A DNA stretch of 64,000 nucleotides, taken from Mycogone perniciosa. Lineage: Eukaryota; Ascomycota; Sordariomycetes; Hypocreales; Hypocreaceae. Numbering within the stretch: position 1 is the first letter of the stretch; the number at the start of each line of letters is the position of its first letter. A program made the position numbers and the translations under genes. The DNA lies in assembly GCA_025331125.1 (NCBI GenBank), contig JAOALB010000142.1, forward strand, positions 1-64,000, written 5' to 3'. Of this stretch, positions 11,227 to 22,704 are shown one piece after another. The notes below the pieces were generated by a model. It was not told the DNA's origin, searched no databases, and saw nothing but the letters and a program-made list of their open reading frames with translations.

Positions 11227-12108
11227 ATGCTGCTTCCCTCTCGAATCGGCTGCCGATCTCTGCGCTTCGCCGCTGCTCGACAGTCCTCATCGCCGTCATC
11301 GCTCCTCCGTCAACAGACGAGCAAAACCTCGAACCGCCTCTCCTTTGCTCGATCCGCAAGCAGTTGCTGCTCCTCCGACACTCCTCCTCCAACAACGACA
11401 ACAACCCCTAAACGAAGCCCTCCTCGACTGCCCGGCATGGCTGAAGGCGACAACAATGTCGAGAACTATCTGCGTCAGAGCCACGACCGCATCTTCGAAC
11501 ACAACCGCAACTGGGCCGCCGAAAAGGCCCGCAAAGACCCGGAGTTCTTCGCGCGCCTGTCCGCCGGCCAGGAGCCCGAGTACCTCTGGATCGGATGCAG
11601 TGACTCGCGCATCCCTGCTGAGCAGATTACGGGTCTCGAGCCGGGCGAGGCGTTTATCCACCGCAACATTGCCAACCTGGTCGTCAACACGGATCTCAAT
11701 GTTATGAGCGTCATCAACTACGCGGTGCGCCATCTGGGCGTCAAGCATATCGTTGTGTGCGGACACTATGGCTGCGGAGGCGTCAAGGCGGCCATGACGC
11801 CCAAGGACCTGGGGCTGTTGAATCCGTGGTTGAGGAATATCCGCGACGTGTACAGACTGCACGAGGCGGAGCTGGATGCGATTTCGGACGAGGCGCAGCG
11901 GTATCGGCGCCTTGTCGAGATCAACGTGCTGGAGCAGTGCCGCAATGTGATTAAGACGGCGGCAGTGCAGCAGTCGTATGCGAAGAACCAGTACCCCATT
12001 GTTCACGGATGGGTGTTTGGCTTTGAGGATGGTTTGATTACGGACTTGAAGATTGATTTCAAGGAGATGCTGCACGACATTCAGAAGATTTACAACCTTG
12101 CTGACTGA
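11227..12108 (+). CDS. Beta-class carbonic anhydrase
   Basis: Intronless 293-residue protein from the ATG at 11227. It interconverts CO2 and bicarbonate. The zinc ligands of the beta class are visible: Cys124 in GCSDSR, with Asp126 and Arg128 as the catalytic dyad, then His180 and Cys183 in CGHYGCGG. The C-terminus (IVHGWVFGFEDGLI) is also typical of NCE103-type enzymes. The first 70 residues are rich in Ser, Arg and Thr with few acidic residues (MLLPSRIGCRSLRFAAAR), which looks like a mitochondrial presequence. A second in-frame ATG at 11437 (MAEGDNNVENYL) begins exactly where the conserved enzyme begins and would give a cytosolic form of 223 residues. The frame also extends upstream of 11227 but without an ATG. 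Fungal NCE103-like enzymes supply bicarbonate for carboxylases and are CO2-responsive; no regulatory site is seen here. Confidence 0.92.
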   Translation: MLLPSRIGCRSLRFAAARQSSSPSSLLRQQTSKTSNRLSFARSASSCCSSDTPPPTTTTTPKRSPPRLPGMAEGDNNVENYLRQSHDRIFEHNRNWAAEKARKDPEFFARLSAGQEPEYLWIGCSDSRIPAEQITGLEPGEAFIHRNIANLVVNTDLNVMSVINYAVRHLGVKHIVVCGHYGCGGVKAAMTPKDLGLLNPWLRNIRDVYRLHEAELDAISDEAQRYRRLVEINVLEQCRNVIKTAAVQQSYAKNQYPIVHGWVFGFEDGLITDLKIDFKEMLHDIQKIYNLAD

Positions 12109-12660
12109 TTGGGCCACGTCGTTCTTGCTTGGGGTCTCTGGAAGACGGGGAGTTTGGGGGAGTTAGGAATTGGGGATTGGGGGGTGGGAAAGGCGGCTCT
12201 GTGGTTTATGTATCATGGTAGGAGACTCTGTGAAATGGAAGACATGACTCTTCTCTGTCTACAATTGACGGCAAAGTTCAAACCAACGCTTCTCTCTTCT
12301 GAATGGATTGATCAAGTTCTTACCCCGCGTCATATGCCCCGAAATCCCACAACATCTCCACTTGATCTGACCAACATGCTTGGTGTTGAGTCTAGGCTCA
12401 ACAAGTCTTTTGCTGGGAAGAGAGTGCTTGTTTGAAATATGAAATCAATATTTTATCCCAACTATCCGAAGCCCAAGATATGCTCTACCAATATGGGAGC
12501 AACTCCTCTGTCAAGTGGTATCCCCTCAGCTTCTCTCCCAGTTCACCTTTTTTTGCCCTTTGATATCTCCCCCATAATAATCTCTAATCATACATTCCTC
12601 CGCCATCCTCATTATCATCCATCTTTGCACATACAAAACATGAAATAAACCTTCCCAACC
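12109..12660. other. Convergent 3' intergenic region
   Basis: About 550 bp between the stops of the convergent carbonic anhydrase and Na+ ATPase genes. It holds the two 3' UTRs; no other feature seen. Confidence 0.55.
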
Positions 12661-15600
12661 TCATGACGACGTCTCGGCCGATCGATTCGTAAGGCTCCCC
12701 TGCACAGCATTGTTCCTCGGCGTAGAGTCCCCAGTGTCCTTTCGCGAGAATGAAGCCCACGTCTTGAAACTCGACATGGACATCGTCTTGCGGAATTTGG
12801 GGCCAATGTCCTCTGGGCCTCCCTGTCCCCAGGGGCCGCGCTGCACGGCTCGGTCCTCGAGAAGGTGGAACTTGCGTTTGGCTAGCTTCCACAGTTCAAT
12901 TCCTGTGACGAAGACGAGAGTGAAGCCGACTGCTAGTGCCCATTCCCATGAAATACCAGTGTGTTTGAAGAAGTTGGTGTTGAGGAAGGGGATGTACACC
13001 ACGGGGAAGACGGAAAGGCCGCCGATGATGACAGACCAGAAGAGGAAGCGGTTGCTGTAAATGTCCTTGAAGAATGGGAAGAAGCTATCGTCATCGGGGT
13101 TAAGGCGGAACATGGAGCGACGCAGGCTCTTGAATTCCCACGCCGAGATGAGGATCAGCCACGTCAACTCGGCGAATGTCGCGGCTCGGGCTCTGAATAC
13201 GGGCTCGCAGGCCTCTGAGTACCTGGTGTTGCAATCCACGCCGAGGTTCCCGTCGTTAACTCCATAGATGATGATGCAGAAAGTGCACATGGTGCAAGCG
13301 CCCATGATGATTCCGTACACAATCATGTCAACGATGATTTGGTTCGTGAAGACACCTCGTTTCTTATCCTGCGGTGGTTTCCGCATGACATCTTGAGCTG
13401 CTTGTTCTCTGCCTAGACCAAATGCTGGGAACGAGGACGTAACCATGTTGATCCAGATAATTTGAAGAGGCGAAACGGGGAAGACAGAGAACCCTGCGTT
13501 GTCAACGAAGCCGAGACCAGCGACCAGGAGGATAACTTCTCCGACGTTGGATGTCAGTAAGTGCAGAACGAACTTTTGGATGTTATCAAACATTCGGCGG
13601 CCTTCGCGGATGGCAGCAACAATGGAGTTGAACTTGTCATCCGTAAGCACAATCTTGGCGGCTGATTTGGCGACGTCAGAGCCAGAGCCCATGGCAATAC
13701 CGACATCCGCGCGGGAGAGGGATGGAGCATCGTTGACACCATCACCAGTCATAGCCATGAACGCACCGCGTCGACGCAGGGCTTCAATCATGCGAGTCTT
13801 GGTGTCAGGCGCACAGCGAGCAATAACCAATGGCAACTCCTCAAGAGCATCGATTTCCTCATCCGTCATCTTATCGAAATCGGTGGCCTTCTGCACAATG
13901 GAGGTGGCGACATGATCAGGCAGAACGCCCAGATTCTTGGGAATAATGCCAACCTCCTTGGCAATGGCTTTGGCTGTCTCAGGGTGGTCGCCAGTAAGCA
14001 TGTGGACTTTGATACCGGCTTGCGAACATTCTGCGATTGATGGTTTGGTTTCGCGACGAGGAGGATCGTAAATGCCAACCAGACCAAGGAGAATAAGATT
14101 CTCTTCCACAGACGACCGGAGCTTTTCTTCTTCGGTGGGTGAGGAAGATTGTTTGGCAGTGAATCTACCATCCCAGGGCCGATACGCAATGGCGAGAACA
14201 CGTTGGCCTTGAGAAGCGAGAGAGTTCATTTGTCCTAGAACAGACTCCTTCAATTTCTCTGAGATGGGTTGTTGGTCTTCCCCAGTGCCGATGTACGCGC
14301 ACATGTCCAAGATACGCTCCACAGCACCTTTGGTAAAGACCATGCTGTTCTTAGTCTCAATAATGGAGCCGCTTTCACCCTCTGGGGCATCGTAGATGAC
14401 AGACATGCGCTTGATGGAGCTGTCGAATGGGAACTCAGCGACTTGCTTCCAGCCCTGTCCTTCGAGCGTCTTCTTGCCATGGTTGAACCGGTGAGCGAAA
14501 ACTTGGAGGGCGATCTCGGTGGGTTCTCCAGTGGTCAGCCATTTCTCCTCTTCCTTGTCGTATCGGACAGTGGCGAGATTGCACAAAGCAGACGAGAGAA
14601 GGAAAGCTCGCAGCTCGTCTGTCATCTCGGTTTCAGCCTCGACAGTTGGTTCCTTGGCAGGCTTGGGGTTAAGCTTCTCATCAGGGACATCAAACTTCAG
14701 GACGGCGGCGCTGCGCTCCTGATCGTAGTCGCGTTTTGGCTCTTCCTCCTCGGACTGTGATTCGTCCTTATTCTGCGAGTAGGTCACTCGTCCCTTGGTT
14801 GGGTCACTGGGGTTCTGTGACTCGCGAACGGTGTAGATATGTGAGGAGGGGATCCAAGCTTGTCTGACAATCATGGCACCCTCTGTAAGAGTTCCGGTCT
14901 TGTCGGAGCAGATATTTGTTACTCCACCGAGCGCCTCAAGAGCTGAGAGATCTCGCACAACGACGTTGGCCTTGCGCATGACAGTAACGGCAACGACCAT
15001 TGTGATGGTCAGAACCCTATGCGAATAGTAAGTAAAAAGCTATTCAAGAGATTCCTTAATAGGGTAGACTTACGCTACAAGTGACTCGGGGATAATGGCG
15101 ATACCAAGCGAAGTGGCATAGATAATGACCTCATGTCGTAAATCGAAGTGATTGACACCAAACACGACCATGGCGAGGATGATAGCGCAACCGAACAGTA
15201 CATACGCCAACGCAGACAGCTTGCGCTGCAACGGCGTACCCTCTGTAAGGCCCAAGAACTTGCCAAGAACATCATAAATGCGCTTGGAAAGGCCAACTAC
15301 GGGCTGTTTCTTGCCATACTTGCGCCAGTTCATGGACCGTCCGGCCTTTCGCTGCTTCTTGGAAGAGGAGGCAGCGATTTTGCCGACTTCAGTGCTCATT
15401 CCGGTTGCTGTGACGATACCACGGCCTCTGCCTTTTTGGACAACAGTCGTCGCATAGGCCAGATTGATACGGTCACCAATGCCAATCTCGTCCTCGGACG
15501 TGGCAATTTTCTCGGAGCCATGCGCGGCAATATTGTTATCGGTGACCTTTTCAACCGGGATCGATTCACCAGTCAATTGACCCTCCTCGCAGGCGAGGTT

Positions 15601-16195
15601 CATGGCCTCGAAGAGACGAATATCTGCCGGGACGGTGTCACCCATCTTCAGTAGAACAATGTCTCCGGGAACGACCTCGGGGCTATGAAGCAATTAGATT
15701 TAGCACATGCATGCTTTAGGAGGAGGTAGGAAGCAAACTTACTTCGAAATGACTTGTGTTTTGCCATCTCGGAGGACCATGGCACTGGGAGAGGACAGAG
15801 CACGAAGTGCGTCCATGCGCTTCTCGGCGCGATACTCTTGCCAGAATCCAATGGTGACATTAAGAACAATTACAAAGGCGAGAACACCTCCCTCGATGTA
15901 GTCCCTAATTCCGAAACTCAACGCCATGGCAAAGACCAGAACCTAGTATCATCAGCAGGTAAGTCGTCCATGGCCACGAGCGACGATTACTTACAATAAT
16001 CATGGCATTGAGGATCTGTTTGGTAAGGATACTGTACCAAGGAATGGTACCTCCCACGTCCAGTTCATTTTTGGGGTATTTTGCCTGAAGCTGCGCAACC
16101 TGCTCAGAAGTAAGACCTCGATCGACGTCGGTGCCGAGCGCCTCCGCCGTCTCCTGAACCGTGAGGAGGAACGGGTGCTTTGGAAACTCAGCCAT
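12661..16195 (-). CDS. ENA1: ENA-type P-type ATPase (Na+/K+ efflux pump)
   Basis: Four exons, 16195-15995, 15942-15743, 15682-15074 and 15016-12661, joined in frame to 1121 residues; all donors are GTAAGT and acceptors TAG. It is a plasma-membrane or endomembrane pump that expels Na+ (and K+ or Li+) at the cost of ATP. The N-terminal cation ATPase domain (EVGKI, TGES in QLTGESIPVEKV), M4 motif IPESLVAVLTIT (about residues 330-342), phosphorylated Asp375 in SDKTGTLTEG, nucleotide domain with KGAVERIL, and hinge TGDGVNDAPSL are all present, followed by the C-terminal membrane helices. The motif set and the long acidic loop after DKTGT match subfamily IID (yeast ENA1, Neurospora PH-7/ENA) rather than PMR1 or SERCA. 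The C-terminal about 60 residues are a Ser/Arg-rich cytosolic tail. In other fungi these pumps are induced by salt and alkaline pH; no PacC site was verified here. Confidence 0.92.
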
Positions 16196-16327
16196 TGCCA
16201 CTAGGCGGGAAGAGAGAGTTAGGCAGCTCGTGAAGTGGGCGCAAAACTCTAAAGACACGCAAGGACTTCATAGACGATTGATGAAGGAGAGATAATAAGC
16301 TAGCCCGAGGGCTATGTCAACAACATT

Positions 16328-16352
16328 GGACTGACTAATATGATATCAGTCC
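16328..16352. repeat. Short inverted repeat upstream of ENA
   Basis: GGACTGA and TCAGTCC are perfect 7-bp arms around an 11-bp AT-rich spacer, centred about 145 bp upstream of the ENA ATG (16195). The position fits a dimeric transcription factor site, but no known fungal site was matched. Confidence 0.4.
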
Positions 16353-17727
16353 TGTGGAGGCCCAATGTGATCTACCTTACGTCAATGAGGAGAGACAGAC
16401 GGATAGACGCAGGCAAACAGGGACCAGATCTGGAATTGGCTTTGATGATGACAATGTGGAGGGGGAGCACAAGCTTCCGGGTTGCGGGGACGGGTGCCCA
16501 TATAAGTACTTTTGCCAGCCCAGACAAATACCTTGGCCTTGAGCAGATTCTCGCCCGCAGGAACAGGTATCGCCATGCGGCGGCGAGGCTTTGATGGATG
16601 TATCATCATGGCCCACATCCGGCTTCTTGGGGGGGTCTTGGCGGCAAGCCTATGGGGCACCTGAGCTGCACGTTGAAGCAACACAGTCGCCAATCTTCTC
16701 CGCGCGGTGACTGGGGTAAGGGGGACGTCGAGGAAAACGGCGGCATGGAGTTCAGGACCATGGATAGAGGAGGCAAATCGCTTATTGTTGTTGGGCATCG
16801 GTGAAACATTCCTTGGTCAGGCATTCGAAGGGCATTGTTTTCGTCGATCCCGCCCCCCTGGCCCCCATGATATGACATGTTCCATACCCAAGACACATCG
16901 AAGCATGTCCGTTTTCAAATGTCACCCAGACACATGGTTGAGGCTGACAGCTGAGAAAATGATGCAGCCCGGTTGGCGTCCAAGTCGTTCCGTGTCTCAA
17001 CATGTCATCGCCACCCACGTCTCAACGCCAGCCCTCAAGAATGAATCGTGGCTTCGCCTGGTAAGAATGGCTTTTTTCGCCAAGAGCATCCAAGAGCTTC
17101 TCGCTGCTTGGCGACGCGCGTTCAAAGCATACTTAGGAGAATTCGGTCATCCCGCCAAGGCTCTTGTGTGTAACTCATTCCTCCCTCTGATGCAGCCTTC
17201 GCAAATCTCAGCAAATCCAAGTGGTGTTTTAGGGTTGTGTCGCCTAAGCTTATATCATACCCAACCAATAGCGTCTTGTCAAGTTATCACCAGCCTTGGT
17301 GCCAAGCCAGAGAGTGGCGACTGCTTCTGGAAGCACTGGTCGAAACAATTTGCTGCCAGGAGAGGTGCTTGATGGCCCCCAAGGCGCCCAGAGTTGCAGG
17401 CAGCGGTGAATACGAGGTGATTCAGGCCGGATGCCTGTTCTAGATCCCCCCATTGTTGCGGTGGTTTGTCATAGTGAGCCAGTGCATGGCTTCTATTCTC
17501 AGAGTGGGATGGAGAAGATATCCCGAGTTCCAAGAAGCGGGCGCACACTAACTTCTCGGCACTGCGAGTCACGTGGATCCCCCGGTGAACTTAGTGTCCC
17601 ACTCGGCGTCTGCTTCGCCTTTCCTCGGCCGTTATCGGCATCTTTGTACGGCGTAAGCCGACAGTCCCGGGGAAGATATGAGAGGACGGATCCGGAGAGA
17701 CAATATCTAATCTTGACCTTCGGCACC

Positions 17728-17746
17728 GACTGATTGATAATCAGTC
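17728..17746. repeat. GACTGATT inverted repeat
   Basis: GACTGATT and AATCAGTC are perfect 8-bp arms around GAT. The core is the same as in the 16328-16352 inverted repeat 1.4 kb away. Could be a protein site or a chance hairpin. Confidence 0.35.
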
Positions 17747-18294
17747 CTTCACAGTGAGCACCACCTGCTGATAGCGGCTGCTAAGACATTCGCCATATCG
17801 GCATGGGGCTTGTGCGCCTCCCATTATGACAAACCAAATGCTCTAGGCCGGGGATCCCCTGTTTGTCTCAATGCTTCCAGAATCAGAAACCCGTTGAAGT
17901 GTTTCGGCCAGTCCGCACTCTACAGTTGCCAAGAGATGGCCTTGCAGTCATGCATACTCGGACTAACGATTCTTTGCCCATACGGAGTACATAAAGTCGC
18001 ATGATTAAGGAAGAAGAAAAATATCCATTCTTGAATCAGAGCCCACGTGCCATACCAAAAATTATGTACTCAAAAATGTTGTCCCCATGAATATTTGTAC
18101 AACCATGGGTGCTATACAGAGCAGATCATAACCCATCCATAAAATCCCAACATAAAAAATAAATACATGAGTAATTCAGCTGTACGAAGTACGAGCACCC
18201 AAAAACTCCATTTGTATGAATCCAGCCCATCTTTCCCCCTCTTTTCTCTCTATGGCCATCGCCGGTCTAGCAGGCCTAGGTCTAGGCTGTTCAT

Positions 18295-19340
18295 CTAAAT
18301 CAATCCAAGCAAAACCACCGCTGCGGCAATGCTTCCTCCGACGAGTATCCTGTTCGGCACTGTAGCTGAAGAGATGGAAGAAGACGTCCCGCTCTGTGGG
18401 TTGACGCCTGTGGCTGCGAAGCCGAGATACCAGGCTCCAATGTCGGTTAGCTTGCCTTCGTTGTTGAGGAATGCTGCATTTGGGCCGACGTTGGAGGTTT
18501 CGGAGCGGAACGCGCCAAAGTATGTATAGCGCCCGATGTAATCCAGCTTGTCGAAGTAATCGAGCGTCTGGTTGAAGAACTCCTGTGTTGGTTGCAGATC
18601 CTGGTTCGCATAGGCATACTCAGTGATCCAGATCTCTGCATCAGGCCATCTATTGCATCCCGTTAGCCCTTCCTTTTTTTTTCTAGCTTTTTTTTCTCGC
18701 ATGCTTCCAGGGCCAGGACTCACGTTGCACGTCGTTCACCAATGTGAGAAGCCAGGCCAGCAAAGTTATCATACCAATGCACAGGTAGAAAATCCCAGGT
18801 GCAGTTCTTCTTCGGCCCTCCTGCACTCACAATCTCGGAGCAATTGCCCAGAAACTGCTTCAACCACGGCAGACTCCCCCATCCGCCCGTACATGCCGGC
18901 AAGCCCAGCTTGACGCCCATCTTACCGAGGGGCTCAAAGTTCGCAACCCAAGCCTGCGCCGCCTTTTGCGGCTCAATATTGCTACCGCCATGCTCGATCA
19001 GCCCGTCCGGCTCATTAAATCCCAGGACATGCTTAACCTTCGTGCCCTGGTCGATGAGCGTCTTGACCTCGTTGAGGAACGTGGTGTCGTTAGGATTATC
19101 CGAAACGCCCCACATCATGGGGATGAACTCGAATTGGTCCTGCGAGAGCGAGGAATACGCGGGCGAAGGGAGGGACTGGTAGTTGTAGTACCATGTCAGA
19201 TCGCTGCCGGTCTGAACCCATAGCTTATTGTCGCTGGAAAACTTGGGGTTTGGCGTAAAGACAAGGCCTCGTTTGCTCGAAGAAGCAGCAGCACTAGCAA
19301 GGCCAAGGCCCGCGGCGAGCAGAAGAGCCAGATTGGCCAT
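18295..19340 (-). CDS. GH128-like secreted beta-glucanase, probably GPI-anchored
   Basis: Two exons, 19340-18724 and 18649-18295, give 323 residues. A signal peptide (residues 1-19, MANLALLLAAGLGLASAAA) is followed by the glycosyl hydrolase catalytic core of the GH128/Asl1 type: KRGLVF at the start of strand 1, FIPMMWG, the acid/base Glu110 in GFNEPD, HWYD, and the probable nucleophile Glu216 in WITEYAYA. Family members cut beta-1,3-glucan and act in the fungal wall. The last 17 residues (ILVGGSIAAAVVLLGLI) form a hydrophobic tail preceded by a Ser/Thr-rich stretch, which predicts a GPI anchor. The Glu pair is split across the two exons, and joining them with T206-W207 restores the expected spacing. 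Intact. Confidence 0.87.
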
Positions 19341-20531
19341 TTGGGAATAGTAAGACGAAGCAGGGGTGAGTTATATGGCAGCGAGCGCGCAGGGTCGGGA
19401 AATGGCCACAGCGAAGCGATGGAAGATGCCGGATTAAAGAAATAAAATCGCCAAACTGTCTGAACGAATATGTGGAAAACGAATGTCGTCGGGTGGCATC
19501 GAGGCGCAGTCGCTTCTCGTCGTCGTCTTGGTTATTATCAATTGGTCTTCGTCCACCAGCAATTGTTCCGCGCCACAGCGCAAAACCTCTTGGCGCGTAT
19601 TAGAATTGTTATTCCCCCGTAAAGACCGCTGCAATTTGCAGAGGGAACATAAAACGAGTGAAAGGGAAGACGAGAAGGAGAGAGAACTTTATGCAAGAAC
19701 AGAAGCGAGGGTGGGAACGAGATGCCGTTCAAAATCACCTCAGATACACACACATACAAGTCATACTACCCACTCTCTCTCACAGCTGAACCTGCTAGCC
19801 GCCGGATCACCATGCGGGCAGATTAAAAAAGAACTGCCCAGGCGGCAACTAGCCAGGGATTAGCCTGATCCAATAATGCAAGCGTTGATGCGATCTAGGC
19901 CTAGATGGCCCTCCGAAGCGACCAAATAGGCTGTGGCGAATAGAGCCATCAACTATCGACGGGCACCTATTCTTCAACGGGTTCAATCGTTCGAAGGATC
20001 TACTTCGTACTAGGAACAAATTGTGCCATTGAGAGCGCCACCACGCGTCACAACATGCATGTTTCGCCGCCTTGATGCAGTGTCAATCGAGACATTGTCT
20101 GGCTCGATATGCTGAAAGTTGCGTGGACAGGTCCTCCGTGGGTCCTGTGCCACGTTCATTACAGGTAGGCATTCGTTCTCTCATTTATCCACTCTTGTAG
20201 TCTAGAAGCCCCGGACCTGTTGCGTCCCGATATGGTGTGCTGACGGTCCAATAACATCCGCAAATTCTCAATAATATTCAATGCTGATGCAACGCAACGT
20301 ATGCAGCCAAAAAGGCCGAGCTGAATAAGGTCTTGGCAAGCAAAATCTGAAAACAAGGTGCCCAAACCGGTAGCCGAGCCCTCTTACATGCAGAATTGGC
20401 AATCAGGCGAAATTACAACGACTCCAAAAGCAGTACGAGTATCCGATCTCTCTTGGGACACATGAGGGATTGCATCGATTTACAACATATTCGTTTTCTT
20501 CTCCCTCATAATACCAGTACTAGTAGTAGAC
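19341..20531. other. Intergenic between glucanase and 691-residue unknown
   Basis: About 1.2 kb; upstream region of the glucanase and 3' side of the next gene. Only short frames; no recognised element. Confidence 0.5.
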
Positions 20532-22704
20532 TCAGTCATATTGGAATGCCCTTGTTCTGAGCTCCTCCACCGTGTCGAGTTTGCCAAAAAGCTCTTCCAT
20601 CACTCCCACGGCTTCGGCCGCATCCAGAGGGCGAACGACAGCCTCCTCGGGATTACGCCCTGGACGAATCAGATCTGCAAATTCCTCAAGAGCCTTTATC
20701 GCCGAGTGTAAATCTGGCACTCTGTCTGGTGAATACTTGGCCAAAAATGTTTCGACATCGACAACCTCAACATCCTCAAGCGCTACCTTTTGGCCCTGGG
20801 TCGCAGGGATCATCTTTTTGGTACGCAACAGCGCAATCTTAAACCAACGTATGTTTGCCCTTGGCGTCCCATCATTAGACACAGGTCCCGCGCGCGACTC
20901 TTGCACCAAGATTGCAGTCCAGGTATCGGGCGCCAGGTCACGCACGCGGCAATGGACGCCATCGTACATACTGTTGCCTTCGCAGCGCCGCCCAAACCAT
21001 AAAGTCTCCGCTGGTGGTGCGTTGACTTCCACAGACTCCCAAGACTTCATGGATGGTGCAGCAGTTGCGAAGCCGTGCGCGATGCATGACCCATTCTTCT
21101 CCATCCACGTTTCTGCAATCTTTCCGCGCACGGCGTTGAGCAAGCCTGACATGAAGCGAATAGGGCTAAGCAAGGCGTCACCAAGGAAATAGGACTCGCA
21201 GGCCATGGGGTGGAACATGCTTGGCCCCTTGAGGACTATTTGAATGACAGGGAAAGAGGTCCATAAGCCGAACAAGTCGGAGGAGGAGTCCCCTCCTATT
21301 GGTTTCATCTTGGACTCGCCATCAGGTCCCATCCACCAAGTATATTCGGTGACTGACTTGGACAGCGCAGATCCGAGAACTATCCTGTGGTATTTATAAG
21401 GTCGGTTGCCAACCGCACGGATAGCGGGCGCAGGATTGTCGGCATCACGGTCGGGTCGACCTAGGATGTACAACTCGTCCAGATCATGGTCAACCGTGGC
21501 AAGGGTATCGACAATTTCATTGTCTGATGCAGCCAGCGTGCCAGAAAGGTTTAGAATCCGGACATCATTTAGGCCACTCAGTAGGGATCGGATAGCACTA
21601 GGGGTCATTTGGTGGTAGGGTGAGAGATCAACATATTTCTTGCCATCCAGGAAAACGGTAAGAACCTTGACCGCGACTGCAGATGACGCTGCAAGCTTAT
21701 CAGGGTTTTGACGAACATACTCAATCAAAGCGTCTTTCATGCTTGGAATTTGCAGTGTGTGATCGAGCAGGCTAATATCTGCATCCTCGCCGCTTGACAA
21801 CAGCTCGTCGAGCAGCTTCTTCATGGACATGTCTAACAACGACCTGGATTTTGTCTCATGCGGTTGGTCTTCTTCGAGAGTGAGCTCTCCCAACGCCTCC
21901 TCAACGGAGCTCCATCTACCCCTCGGCCAACAGGCTATGATAGTCAGTCATGATGAGAAGGATGGCAGAGGATTCATAGTATTTAGACATACCTTGAAGA
22001 GATTCCAATGGAATGAGGTCATACTTCTCAAGAGTCTCAAGCACCGCCCTGTATTCGTCCTCCAATAGATGCGGCTGTTCATCGATATCGTAAAATCGAC
22101 GAAGGTACTTGCCAGCCGTTTCCGGTTCGTCGTTCTGAGAGCGCTCAAACCAGATAAAACAGTATCGCAAATGATCCAGGTCGGTGATATCGACGACAGT
22201 TATACCAGTGTTGTTGTCCGCTTTGTTATAGGCCATGCTTGGGGTCTCGGTATAAACCCTGGAGCTGAGACGACCCGCCTCCGGATCGGCAACGGAGCCT
22301 GTTTCCGCTGTCAGCACCTGGGGAAATTCCATTATAGTGCCAGAAAGGTAAAAAGAGCAGGCATACCAAGATAGAGACAAGTCGCGATGAACGGGAATGG
22401 ATGTGGGGCTCCCTTGTAGATCCCCTTTGAGTTGGCTTTCCGGCCCAAGTTGATTAGCTTCTAGATAGGACTCTGTCGAAATCGGGGGTTACACTTTACC
22501 TTCAGTCTTTTCATTCTCAATGACAGAGAATGTGAGCTCCTGCTCAATAGCAATGCGGTTGGAGGGGTCAGCGAAGATGCGCAGAAGCCGCAGACATCTC
22601 TGCAGAGCTGTTTTGCCGTAAAGCCACTGATGGTGGGCAACGGCGAGGCATCGATATTTGCCGCCTCGTTTGGCAATGATGAAAAGCTGATGCCTTTCAC
22701 CCAT
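20532..22704 (-). CDS. Conserved-looking hypothetical protein, 691 residues
   Basis: Exons 22704-22500, 22460-21993 and 21934-20532 splice in frame (donors GTAAAG and GTATGT, acceptors CTAG and ATAG). The N-terminal exon begins MGERHQLFIIAKRGGKYRCL and continues with AVAHHQWLYGKTALQRC, a compact basic/aromatic module that I associate from memory with other uncharacterised fungal proteins. The central part has leucine-rich-like spacing (VRILNLSGTLAASDN, then LDELYILGRPD, about residues 330-375), and the C-terminal part is acidic and helical. No catalytic motif, signal peptide or membrane segment was seen. Probably cytosolic or nuclear. No function is proposed; the exon model is well supported by frame continuity across both introns. 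Confidence 0.75.

Larger units (their letters stand above)
16196..18294. other. Intergenic, ENA promoter side and glucanase 3' side
   Basis: About 2.1 kb. It contains the upstream region of the ENA ATPase with two GACTGA-type inverted repeats (16328-16352 and 17728-17746) and one TACGGAGTA motif at 17981. The longest frame (plus strand, 16707-17372) shows no family resemblance and no clean start context, so I do not call it. Confidence 0.5.

Noticed and set aside
11296..12117. Minus-strand frame opposite carbonic anhydrase
   Set aside because: Antisense shadow of a highly codon-biased gene; it shows no family resemblance.
13499..14760. Plus-strand frames inside the ENA ATPase
   Set aside because: Antisense shadows of conserved ATPase exons.
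16707..17372. 221-residue plus-strand frame in the ENA upstream gap
   Set aside because: No recognisable motif, odd composition and no splice partner; likely chance.
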